From: an uncultured bacterium
Lineage (GTDB): Bacteria; Planctomycetota; UBA1135; UBA2386
Direction of reading: 5' to 3'
DNA: 43,698 nucleotides
NCBI GenBank assembly: GCA_937906475.1
Contig: CALCZA010000160.1
Span: forward strand, 1 to 43,698
In this document: positions 24,795-34,238 of the stretch, piece by piece
How the letters are laid out: the number at the start of each line of letters is the position of its first letter
Position numbering within the stretch: position 1 is the first letter of the stretch
Position numbers and translations under genes: made by a program
Notes under the pieces: generated by a model
Seen by the model: the letters and a program-made list of their open reading frames with translations, nothing else
Databases searched by the model: none
Told to the model about the DNA's origin: nothing

Positions 24795-25592
24795 TTAGCC
24801 CGTCTTCTTGTCGGTCAAGTTCAAGCGTTGCGCTTTGCGTTCGGCTTTCTGGCGCTTGCGGAACTTCCAGATCGCGACCAGGTGGGCGCAGACGTCGCGA
24901 AAGATGTGCACCGTTGATTCCTCATCGGTGCGGCGCTCAAAGCGGCACGGCACTTCGACCACCCTTAAGCCTGCCTGGTGCGACAGAATCATGATCTCCG
25001 AGTCCCAGAACCAACCGACGTCCTCGGTGCGTTTCGCGACGTCGATGATTTTCTCGCGCACGAAGAACTTGAAGCCGGTTTCGGGGTCGTTGAACGGCGT
25101 GTCGAAGATGCGTCTGGATAACCACCGGTAGCCACTGCTGATAGCGCTGCGGATTAGCGCGATCGGGCGCCCTGAGGTGCTGTAGTGGCGGAAGGCGGTT
25201 GCGCCATCGGCGCCGGCTTCGATCGCCTCGAGCACGGATGGCAGGAATCGACAATGCACTTCGAGGTCGATATCCAAGAAACCGACGATGCGGCCCTTGG
25301 CTAGCAGGAAGCCCTCGGTCACGGTGCCGCCGCGGCCGACGTTCTTCTCGTGATAGATCGCGCGCCGATGCGAGTGGCCGTCGACTAGGCGCTTGATGAT
25401 GTCCGCGGTCTTGTCGGTGCTCTTGTCATCGATGAAGATCAGTTCGTAGCTTTTGCCGGTCTCCTCGAGGGTCGCGGTCAATTGCGCGATCGAGTCTTCG
25501 AGATGACGTTCTTCCATGTAGCACGCGATCACGATCGAGAGCTCGGGCTCGATCTGCGCGCTGGTTTCGACCTTGTCACTCGCGTTGGTCAT
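24795..25592 (-). CDS. GT2 glycosyltransferase, dolichyl/polyprenyl-phosphate sugar synthase type
   Basis: A 265-residue GT-A-fold enzyme likely to transfer a sugar from a nucleotide donor to a polyprenyl phosphate. Motifs are LSIVIACYMEERHLEDSI (start of the donor fold), FIDDKSTDKT (54-62), NVGRGGTVTEGFLLAKG and the metal-binding DID in GFLDIDLE (105-111). NDPETGFKFFVREKI is the acceptor-loop signature of the DPM1-like group. There is no C-terminal membrane segment, so it should be soluble or peripheral like the single-domain DPM1 enzymes. The C-terminus is strongly basic. Its ATG overlaps the stop of the upstream GT-C-like gene (ATGA), so the sugar-phosphate lipid it makes is probably the donor used by its membrane neighbours. 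Confidence 0.88.
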   Translation of the reverse strand: MTNASDKVETSAQIEPELSIVIACYMEERHLEDSIAQLTATLEETGKSYELIFIDDKSTDKTADIIKRLVDGHSHRRAIYHEKNVGRGGTVTEGFLLAKGRIVGFLDIDLEVHCRFLPSVLEAIEAGADGATAFRHYSTSGRPIALIRSAISSGYRWLSRRIFDTPFNDPETGFKFFVREKIIDVAKRTEDVGWFWDSEIMILSHQAGLRVVEVPCRFERRTDEESTVHIFRDVCAHLVAIWKFRKRQKAERKAQRLNLTDKKTG

Positions 25593-27253
25593 CTCTTGAA
25601 GCGAACTTTGTAAACCATTACGCCGGAACAGTTTTCGGTGTGCAGCACAATGGTTCTTGGATGGGCTAGTAGTGCTTCGATGGAACCATCGACCGACTTA
25701 CGTGGGTGCCAGAGGTTACGCACAAGATAGCAAGTATCTTGGCCGGTGGGAATGCGCAGTAGTTCGGGTGTTGCTTTGCTCGGACGGATGATCAAATCGG
25801 CGCCGGCCAGCAGGTATCGGTTGTAGGCGGCGAAGTCAGTGAACGAGGACTCGGCTAAGTCGCCGAGCGTCGAGCCGAGACGCTTGCGCACCTTCTCGCC
25901 AATTTCGGTTGCCGACAACTCGATCTCGAGGTTCTTGGCGTCTTGCAGGCGCTCGTCGTAGTAAGAGAGCGAACGCGGGTTCGGCATTGAGGTGAATACG
26001 GGCTTACCGCCAGCGCTCTCACTGTCGATTTCGTTACCCAGATACTTGGCTGCGCTGCGCCAGTCTGGGTGCGGTTTGTAGACTGTCCACTTCGAATCGA
26101 ACGATCCGTAGAGCGTGAGCATGGCCGCGGCCGCAAGCACCGTGACGGCGCTCGTCGCGACTAGTTGGCTCTTGCCCGGCAACAGTTGCAGTCCGGAAGC
26201 AGCCAGCAAGAACACGAACGGCAACGCCGGGATCAGCGAGCGTTCGAGGTAGGTGTTGTTGTAGCCAATCAACACACACGCGAACATGAAGCATGGCAGC
26301 AGCAACATGCCGATGGGCACCAATGGGCCGCGCGGCAGCTTGCGCAGGTTGCATAGGATATTGAACAGGCCGAGCACCGCGAGTCCGGCGCCGAACCATG
26401 CGAAGCCGATTCCGCTGTTGCGCAGGAAACCCGAGTCCGCGGCCTGCAACGTGCTGCCGGTCCAGCACCACTCGAAGAGGAAATGAAATAATCCGTCTAG
26501 GTCTAAGGTCCGCAAGTAATCCTGGCCGGTCTCGAACTCACCAAGTTGCAGTTTGGCCATGACGAAGCCGCCCAAGGCCAGGATGGCGATGCCATGCCAT
26601 AGGACGAGGTTACGGGCACGACCGTGGGGGCCGCGCAGCATGGCTGGAGCCATGACGGCGAGCGCCACGACTACTACCGCGAGGTAGTAGTGTAGGGCGA
26701 GCATTACGGCGACGTTGACCAGGTGCGACCCGAATAGCAGCTTGCGCGGGCCTGCGTGTTCGTCGGTCAGGCGATCGACACAACCGAACGCGAAGAGAGT
26801 GACCGCGATCATCGGCGCATACAGTCGCGCCTCTGTGCAATACCAGATGTGCACCGGCGAGAGCGCCAGTAGCAGCGCCGCCAGCAGCGCCGGGCCACGG
26901 CCGACCAGTCTGTAGCCAACCCAGTAGGTCAGTGGGATGCACAAGACGCCGCTGATCAATGCCGGCATGCGCATGATGATCTCGCTGTCGCCGAACAGCA
27001 GGTTCCACAGGTGCATGAACGCGACGAACAGTGGCGGGTGGATATCGGTGTAGAGCGTCGCGAGTAGTTGCGACGTCGTGCCGATGCGCTGGCTCGACAT
27101 GCACGCTTCGTCGAACCAGATTGGTCGATCGAGCAGCGGCAGGCGTAGCAGAATGGCGACTACAGCGAGTCCGAACAGCGCCCAGTGGCGGTTGCGAAGG
27201 AAGCGGTTCTCGGAGACGTTGTCAGGCGTCGTGTTAGTGGCGGATGGCCCCAT
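25589..27253 (-). CDS. GT-C (PMT/ArnT-like) membrane glycosyltransferase
   Basis: A multi-pass membrane protein of the GT39/GT83-like superfamily, predicted to transfer a sugar from a polyprenyl-phosphate donor on the periplasmic face. The protein (554 residues from the chosen start) has about ten hydrophobic segments. The first periplasmic loop carries the acidic motif RPIWFDEA (D48, E49), and DIHPPLFV (70-77) matches the conserved D.HPP block of this family. A soluble C-terminal region of about 130 residues follows. I start at the ATG before GPSATNTTPDN; the 41 codons upstream would overlap the previous gene and are cysteine/lysine-rich, unlike a membrane-protein start. It is the middle gene of a three-gene minus-strand run and overlaps the GT2 gene. 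Confidence 0.85.
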   Translation of the reverse strand: MGPSATNTTPDNVSENRFLRNRHWALFGLAVVAILLRLPLLDRPIWFDEACMSSQRIGTTSQLLATLYTDIHPPLFVAFMHLWNLLFGDSEIIMRMPALISGVLCIPLTYWVGYRLVGRGPALLAALLLALSPVHIWYCTEARLYAPMIAVTLFAFGCVDRLTDEHAGPRKLLFGSHLVNVAVMLALHYYLAVVVVALAVMAPAMLRGPHGRARNLVLWHGIAILALGGFVMAKLQLGEFETGQDYLRTLDLDGLFHFLFEWCWTGSTLQAADSGFLRNSGIGFAWFGAGLAVLGLFNILCNLRKLPRGPLVPIGMLLLPCFMFACVLIGYNNTYLERSLIPALPFVFLLAASGLQLLPGKSQLVATSAVTVLAAAAMLTLYGSFDSKWTVYKPHPDWRSAAKYLGNEIDSESAGGKPVFTSMPNPRSLSYYDERLQDAKNLEIELSATEIGEKVRKRLGSTLGDLAESSFTDFAAYNRYLLAGADLIIRPSKATPELLRIPTGQDTCYLVRNLWHPRKSVDGSIEALLAHPRTIVLHTENCSGVMVYKVRFKR

Positions 27254-27341
27254 ACTCTCGGCGAGGCAGGTTACCTTCGAAGGGTCACATCTAGACAGAA
27301 GCTTGCCGCTAGCTTCTATCGTTTTTCCGTGATTGGTGGCC

Positions 27342-29327
27342 TTAACGGCCCTGCATGGTCCGCACCCATTCCGCATATCTACGATCGAACCGTAGTCGCA
27401 CCAGTCGGCGGGCGCGGTGGCTTGGCGTGAAGGCTCGCGTCACCATGTCGAACGTCCCCGCTTCGATCAGTGTTGGAAACACCGGTACCAGATCGATGAT
27501 GGTTGGGACTGGCAGCGCTTCGCTGAGAAAAAGATCACCCCATGCGTAGCGGGCTGCGTCAAAATTGCGGTCGTCGTTTTTTGCGAGCATGCGCAGGCCA
27601 TCGAGGCGTCCGTGACTCTCCTTGGGCTTGCTGTGGTTCTGGCAGATGCAGCACAGGTAGCCGTTCGCCGTGAATACTGTCACGCGGAAGAATGGTCCCT
27701 TCACGCCGGGGAAATTTAAGCCGAACGTGTCGCGTCCTGACGCTTTGATTTCGGCGTATTGCTCGGCCAGAGCCATCAAGGGATCGAACCTGAAGTCGAC
27801 GAATCCTTGGTCGTCCCCGGTCATGATCAGTTCGGGCAATTCTGGAGGCGCAGCGGCTGGCACTAGCAGGTCGAGGTCATCGAACCACCAAGTCGATCCT
27901 TCGGGCAGCATGAACGGCGCGGCGCCTGGTTGTCCGAGCCGGAAGGAGTTTGGCGCCGGCGACAGCGGTCGCAGAGCGTAGAGCGGCACATCGGCGGCTG
28001 AGAATGGCGGCCGCAACATGCGGTCGACGCCGAAGTGCAGCTGGATCGACGTCTTCGCCTGGTTCATGTGCGGCAAGCCGGCGACGAACATCGGGCCTTC
28101 CTGCACGGTCTCGGCTCGCTGCAGCATCGCTTCGTGCATCGCCGCCGACTGCTGGTCCGCTTGGTGCTGCACCGAACGAACGGTCACGAACGGACTGAGC
28201 CACGCCAGCACAATGACCAGCACGAACCACCGTCCGGAACTGGCCAGCAAGCCAACGAGTGCGATCGTCGGCAGGTAGTAATAGCGCAGGTTGTGCGGAC
28301 TGTCCGCCGTCCAGAACGTCACCATTGGTACCATTGCGACGATGAACGCGAGCAACGTGATGATGACCATGCGTGGCCGTCGCACCATCGCATAGATCAA
28401 TGCCGCCGCCACCGGGGCTCCGGCACTGAACAGGAACAGCCAAGTTGGAATTGCCGAATCGCCACCGGGCGTGCCGATCCAGCGCAGCGGCAGCAGTTCG
28501 TCGAGCAGGATGCGACCCAGGCCTTCGATCTTTCTGCCGACATCGATGAGGAAGTCGCCGAAGCCATACTCGGGCGGCAGGCTGCCGACGTCGTAGCCGC
28601 CAAACTTGCCGAGCACCAAGAGACGGAACGGCAGGTAGAGCGCGAACAATAGCCACACCGGCCAGGTCGCTTGCACCGTGGCCCGCACGCGTTGCAGCAG
28701 GGGGTGGCTTGCGCCTTCGCCACGCGATAGCTGCATCAGCGTCAGCCAGCTGCACAGCGGCGGCACGACGAACGCCAGCTCTTTGCTCATCAACGCACAC
28801 GCGGTGGCGACCAGCATCGGCCAACTTGCGGCCTTCTGGCCGGCTGCTCGCTGTTCGTTCGCGCGCAGGCATAACCACAACGCCAGCAAGCACCAGACGG
28901 TGGTGTGGCTGTCGACTCGCCCGACGCCCCAGGCGATCGAGCCGATGTGGCCCGGCATCATCGTCCACAAAAGCGCGGCGCCAAACGCTGAGCCGTTACT
29001 TAAGAAGCGTCGCCACAGCAATGCCACGAGTAGCGTGCTCACGGCGTGCGCCAATACGTTGCTAAAGTGCCCGAACGGCGGAAACGCACCGCCGACCGTC
29101 TGGTCGAACCAGAAGCTCAGCGTGATCAGCGGTCGGTAGAACGCCCAGATGTCGGTCGCGCCATACTGCCGGCCAGCCAGGTCGGCTGCAGCGTCGCCGA
29201 AGTTCTGTGAATAGGCGACTGCAATGAAGTCGTCGCTCGCCCAGTAGGCACCGATGGGCCACCAGGCGGCCATCGCTATCACCGGTAGCAGCCAGAACCA
29301 TCGGGGCATCGCAGTCAGGTAGCGCAC
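27342..29327 (-). CDS. Large multi-pass membrane protein, probable GT-C glycosyltransferase
   Basis: A 661-residue protein with roughly ten membrane helices in its first 380 residues and a soluble C-terminal domain of about 250 residues. The N-terminal loop has paired acids (WASDDF, D32-D33) followed by FYRPLITLSFWFDQ (63-76) and the H.SNVLAHA block. This resembles the TMTC/PMT-like GT-C proteins, where such acids bind the metal or donor. The C-terminal domain has no motif I know and contains a CCICQ cysteine group. The start may be the GTG at 29325-29327 or the ATG six codons later (MPRWFWLLP). It lies upstream of the second GT-C-like gene with an 88-bp gap, so the three minus-strand genes probably act in one glycosylation step. 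Confidence 0.78.
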   Translation of the reverse strand: MRYLTAMPRWFWLLPVIAMAAWWPIGAYWASDDFIAVAYSQNFGDAAADLAGRQYGATDIWAFYRPLITLSFWFDQTVGGAFPPFGHFSNVLAHAVSTLLVALLWRRFLSNGSAFGAALLWTMMPGHIGSIAWGVGRVDSHTTVWCLLALWLCLRANEQRAAGQKAASWPMLVATACALMSKELAFVVPPLCSWLTLMQLSRGEGASHPLLQRVRATVQATWPVWLLFALYLPFRLLVLGKFGGYDVGSLPPEYGFGDFLIDVGRKIEGLGRILLDELLPLRWIGTPGGDSAIPTWLFLFSAGAPVAAALIYAMVRRPRMVIITLLAFIVAMVPMVTFWTADSPHNLRYYYLPTIALVGLLASSGRWFVLVIVLAWLSPFVTVRSVQHQADQQSAAMHEAMLQRAETVQEGPMFVAGLPHMNQAKTSIQLHFGVDRMLRPPFSAADVPLYALRPLSPAPNSFRLGQPGAAPFMLPEGSTWWFDDLDLLVPAAAPPELPELIMTGDDQGFVDFRFDPLMALAEQYAEIKASGRDTFGLNFPGVKGPFFRVTVFTANGYLCCICQNHSKPKESHGRLDGLRMLAKNDDRNFDAARYAWGDLFLSEALPVPTIIDLVPVFPTLIEAGTFDMVTRAFTPSHRARRLVRLRFDRRYAEWVRTMQGR

Positions 29328-29530
29328 TGCGCAAAGCCTAACCGGGAAGGGTGCGGATCATGGTCGGAGTTCGGGACTGTGGTCGGCCATGCCATCGGTG
29401 GCATCGCACGGGAGGGCTCTAAGTACGCCGTGCGAAACCTGTCCGACGTGGTGCGAAGCGAGCCGCGACCGGCAAATGCCGCGATTCGGGCCGGACTTGG
29501 CGCAGGCGGTCAGGTAACTTGCTCGGCGTT

Positions 29531-30010
29531 ATGGGCCAACCGATTGTCGACCTCGCAACCCTCGACCTGACTCAGGACGTAGTGCCGGACGAAGTCCTGC
29601 GCCGCTGTCTGCCGCAAGCCGACAAGTTCAAGTTGCTAGATGGCATCTGCCATCTGGACAAGGAGAACAATATCGCAGTCGGCTACAAGGATTGGGGGGA
29701 GGACCCCTGGTGGGCGAAGGGCCACATCCCCGGCCGGCCTTTGATGCCTGGCGTGTTGATGATCGAAGGTGGCGCGCAGATCGCGACGTTCTTGGTCAAG
29801 CAGCAGGTCTCGTGGGCGACCGACCAGATGATTGGTCTCGCCGGCATCGACGATGTTCGCGTGCGCGGTCAGATCGTGCCGCCGGCGCGTGTCTACTTCG
29901 TCAGCAGCGTGCAGAAGATCAGCGGTCGTCGTCTTGCCCGGATGAACGCGCAGGTGTTCAGCGAAGGCTCGATGAAGATGGAGATGGTCGTGATGGGCGT
30001 GATGCTCTAG
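29531..30010 (+). CDS. FabZ/FabA-like hot-dog dehydratase
   Basis: A 159-residue single hot-dog-fold protein close to beta-hydroxyacyl-ACP dehydratases. The active-site block WWAKGHIPGRPLMPGVLMIEGGAQI (60-84) keeps the catalytic His (H65) and Glu (E79) at the spacing seen in FabZ, and a C-terminal sheet (VRVRGQIVPPARVYFVSSVQKI) matches the fold. The match to housekeeping FabZ is only partial (the N-terminal region differs), so it may act on a special acyl chain instead of general fatty-acid synthesis. I chose the ATG over the upstream TTG at 29519. It is monocistronic: divergent from the GT-C gene and convergent with the next gene. Confidence 0.82.
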   Translation: MGQPIVDLATLDLTQDVVPDEVLRRCLPQADKFKLLDGICHLDKENNIAVGYKDWGEDPWWAKGHIPGRPLMPGVLMIEGGAQIATFLVKQQVSWATDQMIGLAGIDDVRVRGQIVPPARVYFVSSVQKISGRRLARMNAQVFSEGSMKMEMVVMGVML

Positions 30011-30065
30011 CGGCGATTCGCTGCCGAGCGGGATGCCTTTGCTCTGGCGACCGTGGCGCGCGCAA

Positions 30066-31193
30066 TTAGCGACGGCGCAACCGCACGATGCGGATGTCCT
30101 TCTGCAGCGGCTTTTGGTTCTTGCGCAGATTGATCTGCTGATCGACCCGCTGGAAGCCCTTGTATTTGACCGTGAACTGCCACCTACCGGGGGCCAAGTT
30201 GTTGAAACGCAATCGGCCAATGCCATCGGTTTCGCCTTCGACCGGCGGTGCCGTGCGGCGCTCAGTGGCCACAGCAGTCACCGTGGCACCTTCTATGCCG
30301 TAGCCGTTGCGGTCATGGACACGAATGTCCACGCGCACGCCGCGCGGGATCACCATGACATGGCCTTGGCCCTGGATCTTACGACCGTAGTTGCGCGTGC
30401 CAGGTAGCACCGTGACGGTCTGCGGTTCGCCAAACGGCTTGTTTTCGAGTGTGGACACCAGTTGGTAGTTGCCGGCGAGAACGCTCTCGAAGATCACGCT
30501 GCCGAAGTTATCACTCTTACCCGCGAGTCGTAGTCGACCGTTTGGCAGGCCGACGGGGCGCATCAGCACATCGATGTCGGTATGGAAGCCAGAGTCTTGG
30601 TCGCGCAGCAAGATGGAGAACGGCGCACCGGGAGTGATCGACAGCACGACGTCATGCAGCGGATCATCCTTGGTGACCGCCAACATCTTCTGACTGCCGT
30701 TGAGACCGCTGGCGTGCAGCGTGACGCGATAAGGATAATCAGAGAACGGCACGTCGGTGACCTTGAAGGTCGGCGTGCCCTCGCCGCGATGAACCTGCGC
30801 ATACAGGCGCGCCGGCGGCCGCTGGTCGCCGCCATTGCCGAACGCACTGCGGACCTCTTCGACGATGACCGTGATCGAGCCAAGCTTGTCGAGCACCGAG
30901 ACTGCTAGCCTGACGTCGCCGCGGATGATGCCTGACGTCCAGCCCTCGGTGTTTTCCTGCTTGCGGCCGCTCGTCTCAAAGCCGACCGGGCCGCTACTTT
31001 TTTGGAAGCTACCTTCGGCGGGCGCTGGCTCGAGATGATCGCCCGAAGCGATGGCTGGCTCGGCGTTGATGTCGCTCGAATAATCCCCAGGCGGAACTTC
31101 GACGGCCTGCACGCCTTGGCTGAAGAACGCGATGCCAGCGGCGGCGCCGAGGCAGAGTGTTCCGATCAGGATTGAGAACTTGCGGGTGTTCAT
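30066..31193 (-). CDS. Exported protein with carboxypeptidase-regulatory-like beta-sandwich domains
   Basis: Function unknown. The 375-residue protein starts with a signal peptide (MNTRKFSILIGTLCLGAAAGIAFF, with a likely signal-peptidase I site after VQA at residue 30). The mature part is polar at first. It then has several beta-rich repeats of the kind called CarboxypepD_reg or transthyretin-like: FGSVIFESVLAGNYQLVSTLENKPFGEPQTVTV and GIGRLRFNNLAPGRWQFTVKYKGFQ both show the typical G.....L..G.Y/W.. pattern. Such domains usually mediate binding at the cell surface. The upstream extension (47 codons) looks non-coding, so I use the internal ATG. The Ser/Thr kinase gene upstream on the same strand is 238 bp away. 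Confidence 0.8.
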   Translation of the reverse strand: MNTRKFSILIGTLCLGAAAGIAFFSQGVQAVEVPPGDYSSDINAEPAIASGDHLEPAPAEGSFQKSSGPVGFETSGRKQENTEGWTSGIIRGDVRLAVSVLDKLGSITVIVEEVRSAFGNGGDQRPPARLYAQVHRGEGTPTFKVTDVPFSDYPYRVTLHASGLNGSQKMLAVTKDDPLHDVVLSITPGAPFSILLRDQDSGFHTDIDVLMRPVGLPNGRLRLAGKSDNFGSVIFESVLAGNYQLVSTLENKPFGEPQTVTVLPGTRNYGRKIQGQGHVMVIPRGVRVDIRVHDRNGYGIEGATVTAVATERRTAPPVEGETDGIGRLRFNNLAPGRWQFTVKYKGFQRVDQQINLRKNQKPLQKDIRIVRLRRR

Positions 31194-31431
31194 GTGCTGC
31201 TTGCGGCGAGAGTGAGGCGCTGCTCCGCGCGATCTCGACACCATGGATAGTAACCCAAACCCAAGGGGCAACAGGTCAGGGAACGTGTTCTGAGAGCCCC
31301 TCGTTCTCAGATGGGGAGGCAATCTGGCACCCATTCGGACCTCATGCTGGCCAGACCCACCCTTGTTGCCGGGGATTCCAGCACCAGAACTGCGGGCTGT
31401 CGAAGCTATTGGCCCCGGTCGCCGCCGTTTT

Positions 31432-33405
31432 CTAGTTGTTTCGGCGGGTCTTTGGCTTGCCGATCGAATCCGGTTGCCCCTGTGTGCCCGCCTTCGCCTT
31501 CGCCTCCGCCTTCGCCTTCGCTTGTGCTTTCGCCTTTTGCTTGTCGTCGTCGAGCACCGTGAGCGCGCGGTCGACCTCGCCCAGGAAACTGCCGAGGCCG
31601 CCGATATCGACCGGCGGCGCAGTTGCTGGCGTTGTCTCGGTGCCGCTCGGTTGCATGCTCTGCGCGAGTCGGTGTTCCCGCTTGCTCTCTTCGAGCAGGT
31701 TATTGCGCGCGAACATCCTCGCCGCCTGTAAGTGCACGTAGATGTTGCTCGGATGCTTGACGACCGCGCTCTTTATCGCGAGCAGCGCTTCGGCAACCGC
31801 GCCGTCGGTTTCGAGCATGCGCGCACGCGCCACGGCGGCGCGTGGGGAGTCGTCGCTGACCCCGGTCAGGATCTCTTTGATGCGGGCTACGGCCGCTTCT
31901 TGCTCAAGCTCGCCAGCGTGCTCGGCGACATCTAGCAAGTGCTCGGCGATGAGCGTGCGCGTCTGGTCGCTCTGGTCGATTTCGAGCAGGCTCATTAAGT
32001 CAATCTGCACACGTTCGACCGACGGTCGGTCAGACAGTTGGCGCAGCGCATCGATGCGGAAGTGCAAGATCTCAGCGGACGGCACGCCGCGCAGCCGTTC
32101 GGCCATGTCGAGATCCCAGATGGCGTCGCGGTATCGGCCGAGGCGATGGTAGGCGCGTGCCCGCACGAACCAGGCAATAGCGAGGCCTTCGTCTCTGGCG
32201 ATCGTTTTGGAAGTCGCCGCGACAGCGCGTGACAACAGGTCCTGGCGGTCGCGATTTGAACGTGCGCGGCCGCTCTCGTCGTCGGCGGTTCCGGCGAGCG
32301 CGAGGAAACGCTCGGCATCGGCGAGTTCGCGTTGGATCTCGTTGTGGTTGCGTTCGTTGATCAGCATGGCGGCGCCGGTGCCGAGCATCAGCACGGCCGA
32401 TGCGAGCACCGTGATCAGTGGTCGTCGGGCGCACCAGCGCAAGCTGCGGCGTGCGATCGTCGGGCGTCGCGCCAGCACGCGTTCGCCACTTAGGAAACGC
32501 TCGAGGTCTTCGGTTAGCTCGAGTGCCGAGCCATATCTATGGGCTGGGTCGCGCGACATCGATTTTTCAATGATCGCTTCGACTGCATGCGGCAGATCGC
32601 GGCGCAGTCGGCGTGCCGGAAACGGGTCCTCTTCAGTGACGGCTTTGAGCACGCCTTGCGCCGTTGGGCCATCGAACGGCGGCTTGCCGGTCACCAACGC
32701 ATAGAGCGTCGCGCCGAGCGCGTAGACATCGGCGAGCGTGCTCGCGGCCTGGGTGCCGCCGAGCACTATCTCGGGAGCCATGTACATCGGTGTGCCAACG
32801 ATCGCACCGCTCTCGGTCATCGAACCGGTGCCGGTTTCGCGCGCCAAGCCGAAGTCGGTGATCGCGATCTGGATGCCGTTGGCACTTGCCGGCGGCGCCT
32901 TCGCATCGCCGGGATCGACCGGATCGCGCAGCATGATGTTGCCGGGCTTGATGTCTCGGTGCACGACGCCGCGGTCGTGGGCGAATTGCAACGCGCGACC
33001 GACTTTGGCGGCAATCACGCACGCTTGCTGCACGGGCACCGGCCCAACCTGCAGCCGTTGTTCGAGAGTCGCCCCGGCGACGAACTCCATCGCAAACCAG
33101 TGCAGCCGACCTCGCCGACCTTGGTCGATGAAGTCGACGATATCAGGGTGCTGCACCCGTGACATGATGCGGCCTTCCCGCATGAATCGCGCCAGAGCCC
33201 GTTCCGTCAGGGTGAGGCTCGGCGGCAGCACCTTGAGTGCGACGATGCGGCCGTTGTCTTTTTGCCTCGCCTCAAAGACGATGCCCATCGAGCCCTTGCC
33301 GACTTCGCGGATCAGTTCGAACGCGGGCAGCTCTGCCGCCAGCGTTTCGGGCGCGAACGTGTAGAAGTCACGCGCCAGGCCGAAGTCGGGGCTCTCGCCG
33401 CTCAC
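31432..33405 (-). CDS. Membrane-anchored Ser/Thr protein kinase with helical-repeat C-terminus
   Basis: A 657-residue Hanks-type kinase. The kinase domain covers about residues 30-305: Gly-rich loop GKGSMG (36-41), VALKVL (K58), catalytic loop HRDIKPGN (149-156), DFG (184-186) and APE (210-212). One membrane helix follows (about 328-348, TVLASAVLMLGTGAAML), so the kinase domain is cytoplasmic. The extracytoplasmic part is helical with TPR-like pairs (RARAYHRLGRYRDAIWDLDMAE, ALLAIKSAVVKHPSNIYVHLQAARMF). It ends in a Lys/Ala-rich repeat tail (KAKAQAKAKAEAKAKA). The GTG start overlaps the kdsA stop (GTGA), so it is probably translated together with kdsA. Two Asp/Ser-rich loops between DIKPGN and DFG are longer than usual. 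Confidence 0.93.
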   Translation of the reverse strand: MSGESPDFGLARDFYTFAPETLAAELPAFELIREVGKGSMGIVFEARQKDNGRIVALKVLPPSLTLTERALARFMREGRIMSRVQHPDIVDFIDQGRRGRLHWFAMEFVAGATLEQRLQVGPVPVQQACVIAAKVGRALQFAHDRGVVHRDIKPGNIMLRDPVDPGDAKAPPASANGIQIAITDFGLARETGTGSMTESGAIVGTPMYMAPEIVLGGTQAASTLADVYALGATLYALVTGKPPFDGPTAQGVLKAVTEEDPFPARRLRRDLPHAVEAIIEKSMSRDPAHRYGSALELTEDLERFLSGERVLARRPTIARRSLRWCARRPLITVLASAVLMLGTGAAMLINERNHNEIQRELADAERFLALAGTADDESGRARSNRDRQDLLSRAVAATSKTIARDEGLAIAWFVRARAYHRLGRYRDAIWDLDMAERLRGVPSAEILHFRIDALRQLSDRPSVERVQIDLMSLLEIDQSDQTRTLIAEHLLDVAEHAGELEQEAAVARIKEILTGVSDDSPRAAVARARMLETDGAVAEALLAIKSAVVKHPSNIYVHLQAARMFARNNLLEESKREHRLAQSMQPSGTETTPATAPPVDIGGLGSFLGEVDRALTVLDDDKQKAKAQAKAKAEAKAKAGTQGQPDSIGKPKTRRNN

Positions 33406-34238
33406 GAGTTTCGCACGGCCTCCTGAACACGTTGCAACTGGGCGAGCACGCCCGGCAGTTGCTCAATGCGCAGCATGTTCGGGCCGTCGCTCGGCGCGTT
33501 GTCGGGGTCTTCGTGCACTTCCATGAATAGTCCGTCTACGCCGCAGGCAACCGCTGCACGTGCTAAGAACGGCACCTTGGTGCGATCCCCACCGGTCGAG
33601 GTCCCGGCGCCACCGGGACGTTGCACCGAATGCGTGGCGTCAAAGATGAGCGGTTGGCCGAAGCTGCGCATGGTGGGGAACCCGGCGAAGTCGACAACCA
33701 AGGTGCGGTAGCCGAACGAGGAACCGCGTTCGGTCAGCATGACGTTCGGGTTGCCGGCTTCCTGGACCTTGGTGATGATGTTCTTCGTGTCCTCGGGCGC
33801 GAGGAACTGTCCCTTCTTGACGTTGACGACCTTGCCGGTTGCGGCTGCGGCGACTAGCAGGTCGGTTTGCCGGCACAAGAACGCCGGGATCTGTAGGCAA
33901 TCGACAACTTCGCCGACGGCAGCGCACTGTGCCGCTTCATGAACGTCCGTTAATACCGGCACGTCGAACGTGTTCCTTACCTCGGCCAGGATCGCCAGGC
34001 CTTCGTCCATGCCGGGGCCGCGGAATGCTGCGCCCGATGTGCGGTTGGCCTTGTCGAAGCTGCTCTTGAATACGACCGGCACCTTGGCCGCGCGCGCCAT
34101 CTTGGTGACCGCTTCGGCGTGACGCATGATGTGGTCTCGGCTTTCAATGACGCATGGGCCTGCGATCAGGCCGAAGCCATTCGCGCCGCCGAAACTTACA
34201 GTGCCTACCTTTACTTCGCGGACAGGAGAGTCGCTCAT
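33402..34238 (-). CDS. kdsA: 3-deoxy-D-manno-octulosonate 8-phosphate synthase
   Basis: Condenses arabinose-5-phosphate and phosphoenolpyruvate into KDO-8-phosphate, the precursor of KDO in lipopolysaccharide. The 278-residue TIM-barrel protein has IAGPCVIESRD, the substrate motif FKSSFDKANRTS, LTERGSSFGYRTLVVD and HSVQRPGGAGTSTGGDR. The Cys in AGPC (C29), where metal-independent enzymes such as that of E. coli have Asn, marks it as the metal-dependent class. I start at MSDSPVREV; an ATG three codons earlier is possible. The upstream extension in the open frame is not family-like. KdsA implies a KDO-containing outer membrane. The gene is coupled to the membrane kinase by GTGA and divergent from the RmlD-like gene. 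Confidence 0.96.
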   Translation of the reverse strand: MSDSPVREVKVGTVSFGGANGFGLIAGPCVIESRDHIMRHAEAVTKMARAAKVPVVFKSSFDKANRTSGAAFRGPGMDEGLAILAEVRNTFDVPVLTDVHEAAQCAAVGEVVDCLQIPAFLCRQTDLLVAAAATGKVVNVKKGQFLAPEDTKNIITKVQEAGNPNVMLTERGSSFGYRTLVVDFAGFPTMRSFGQPLIFDATHSVQRPGGAGTSTGGDRTKVPFLARAAVACGVDGLFMEVHEDPDNAPSDGPNMLRIEQLPGVLAQLQRVQEAVRNS

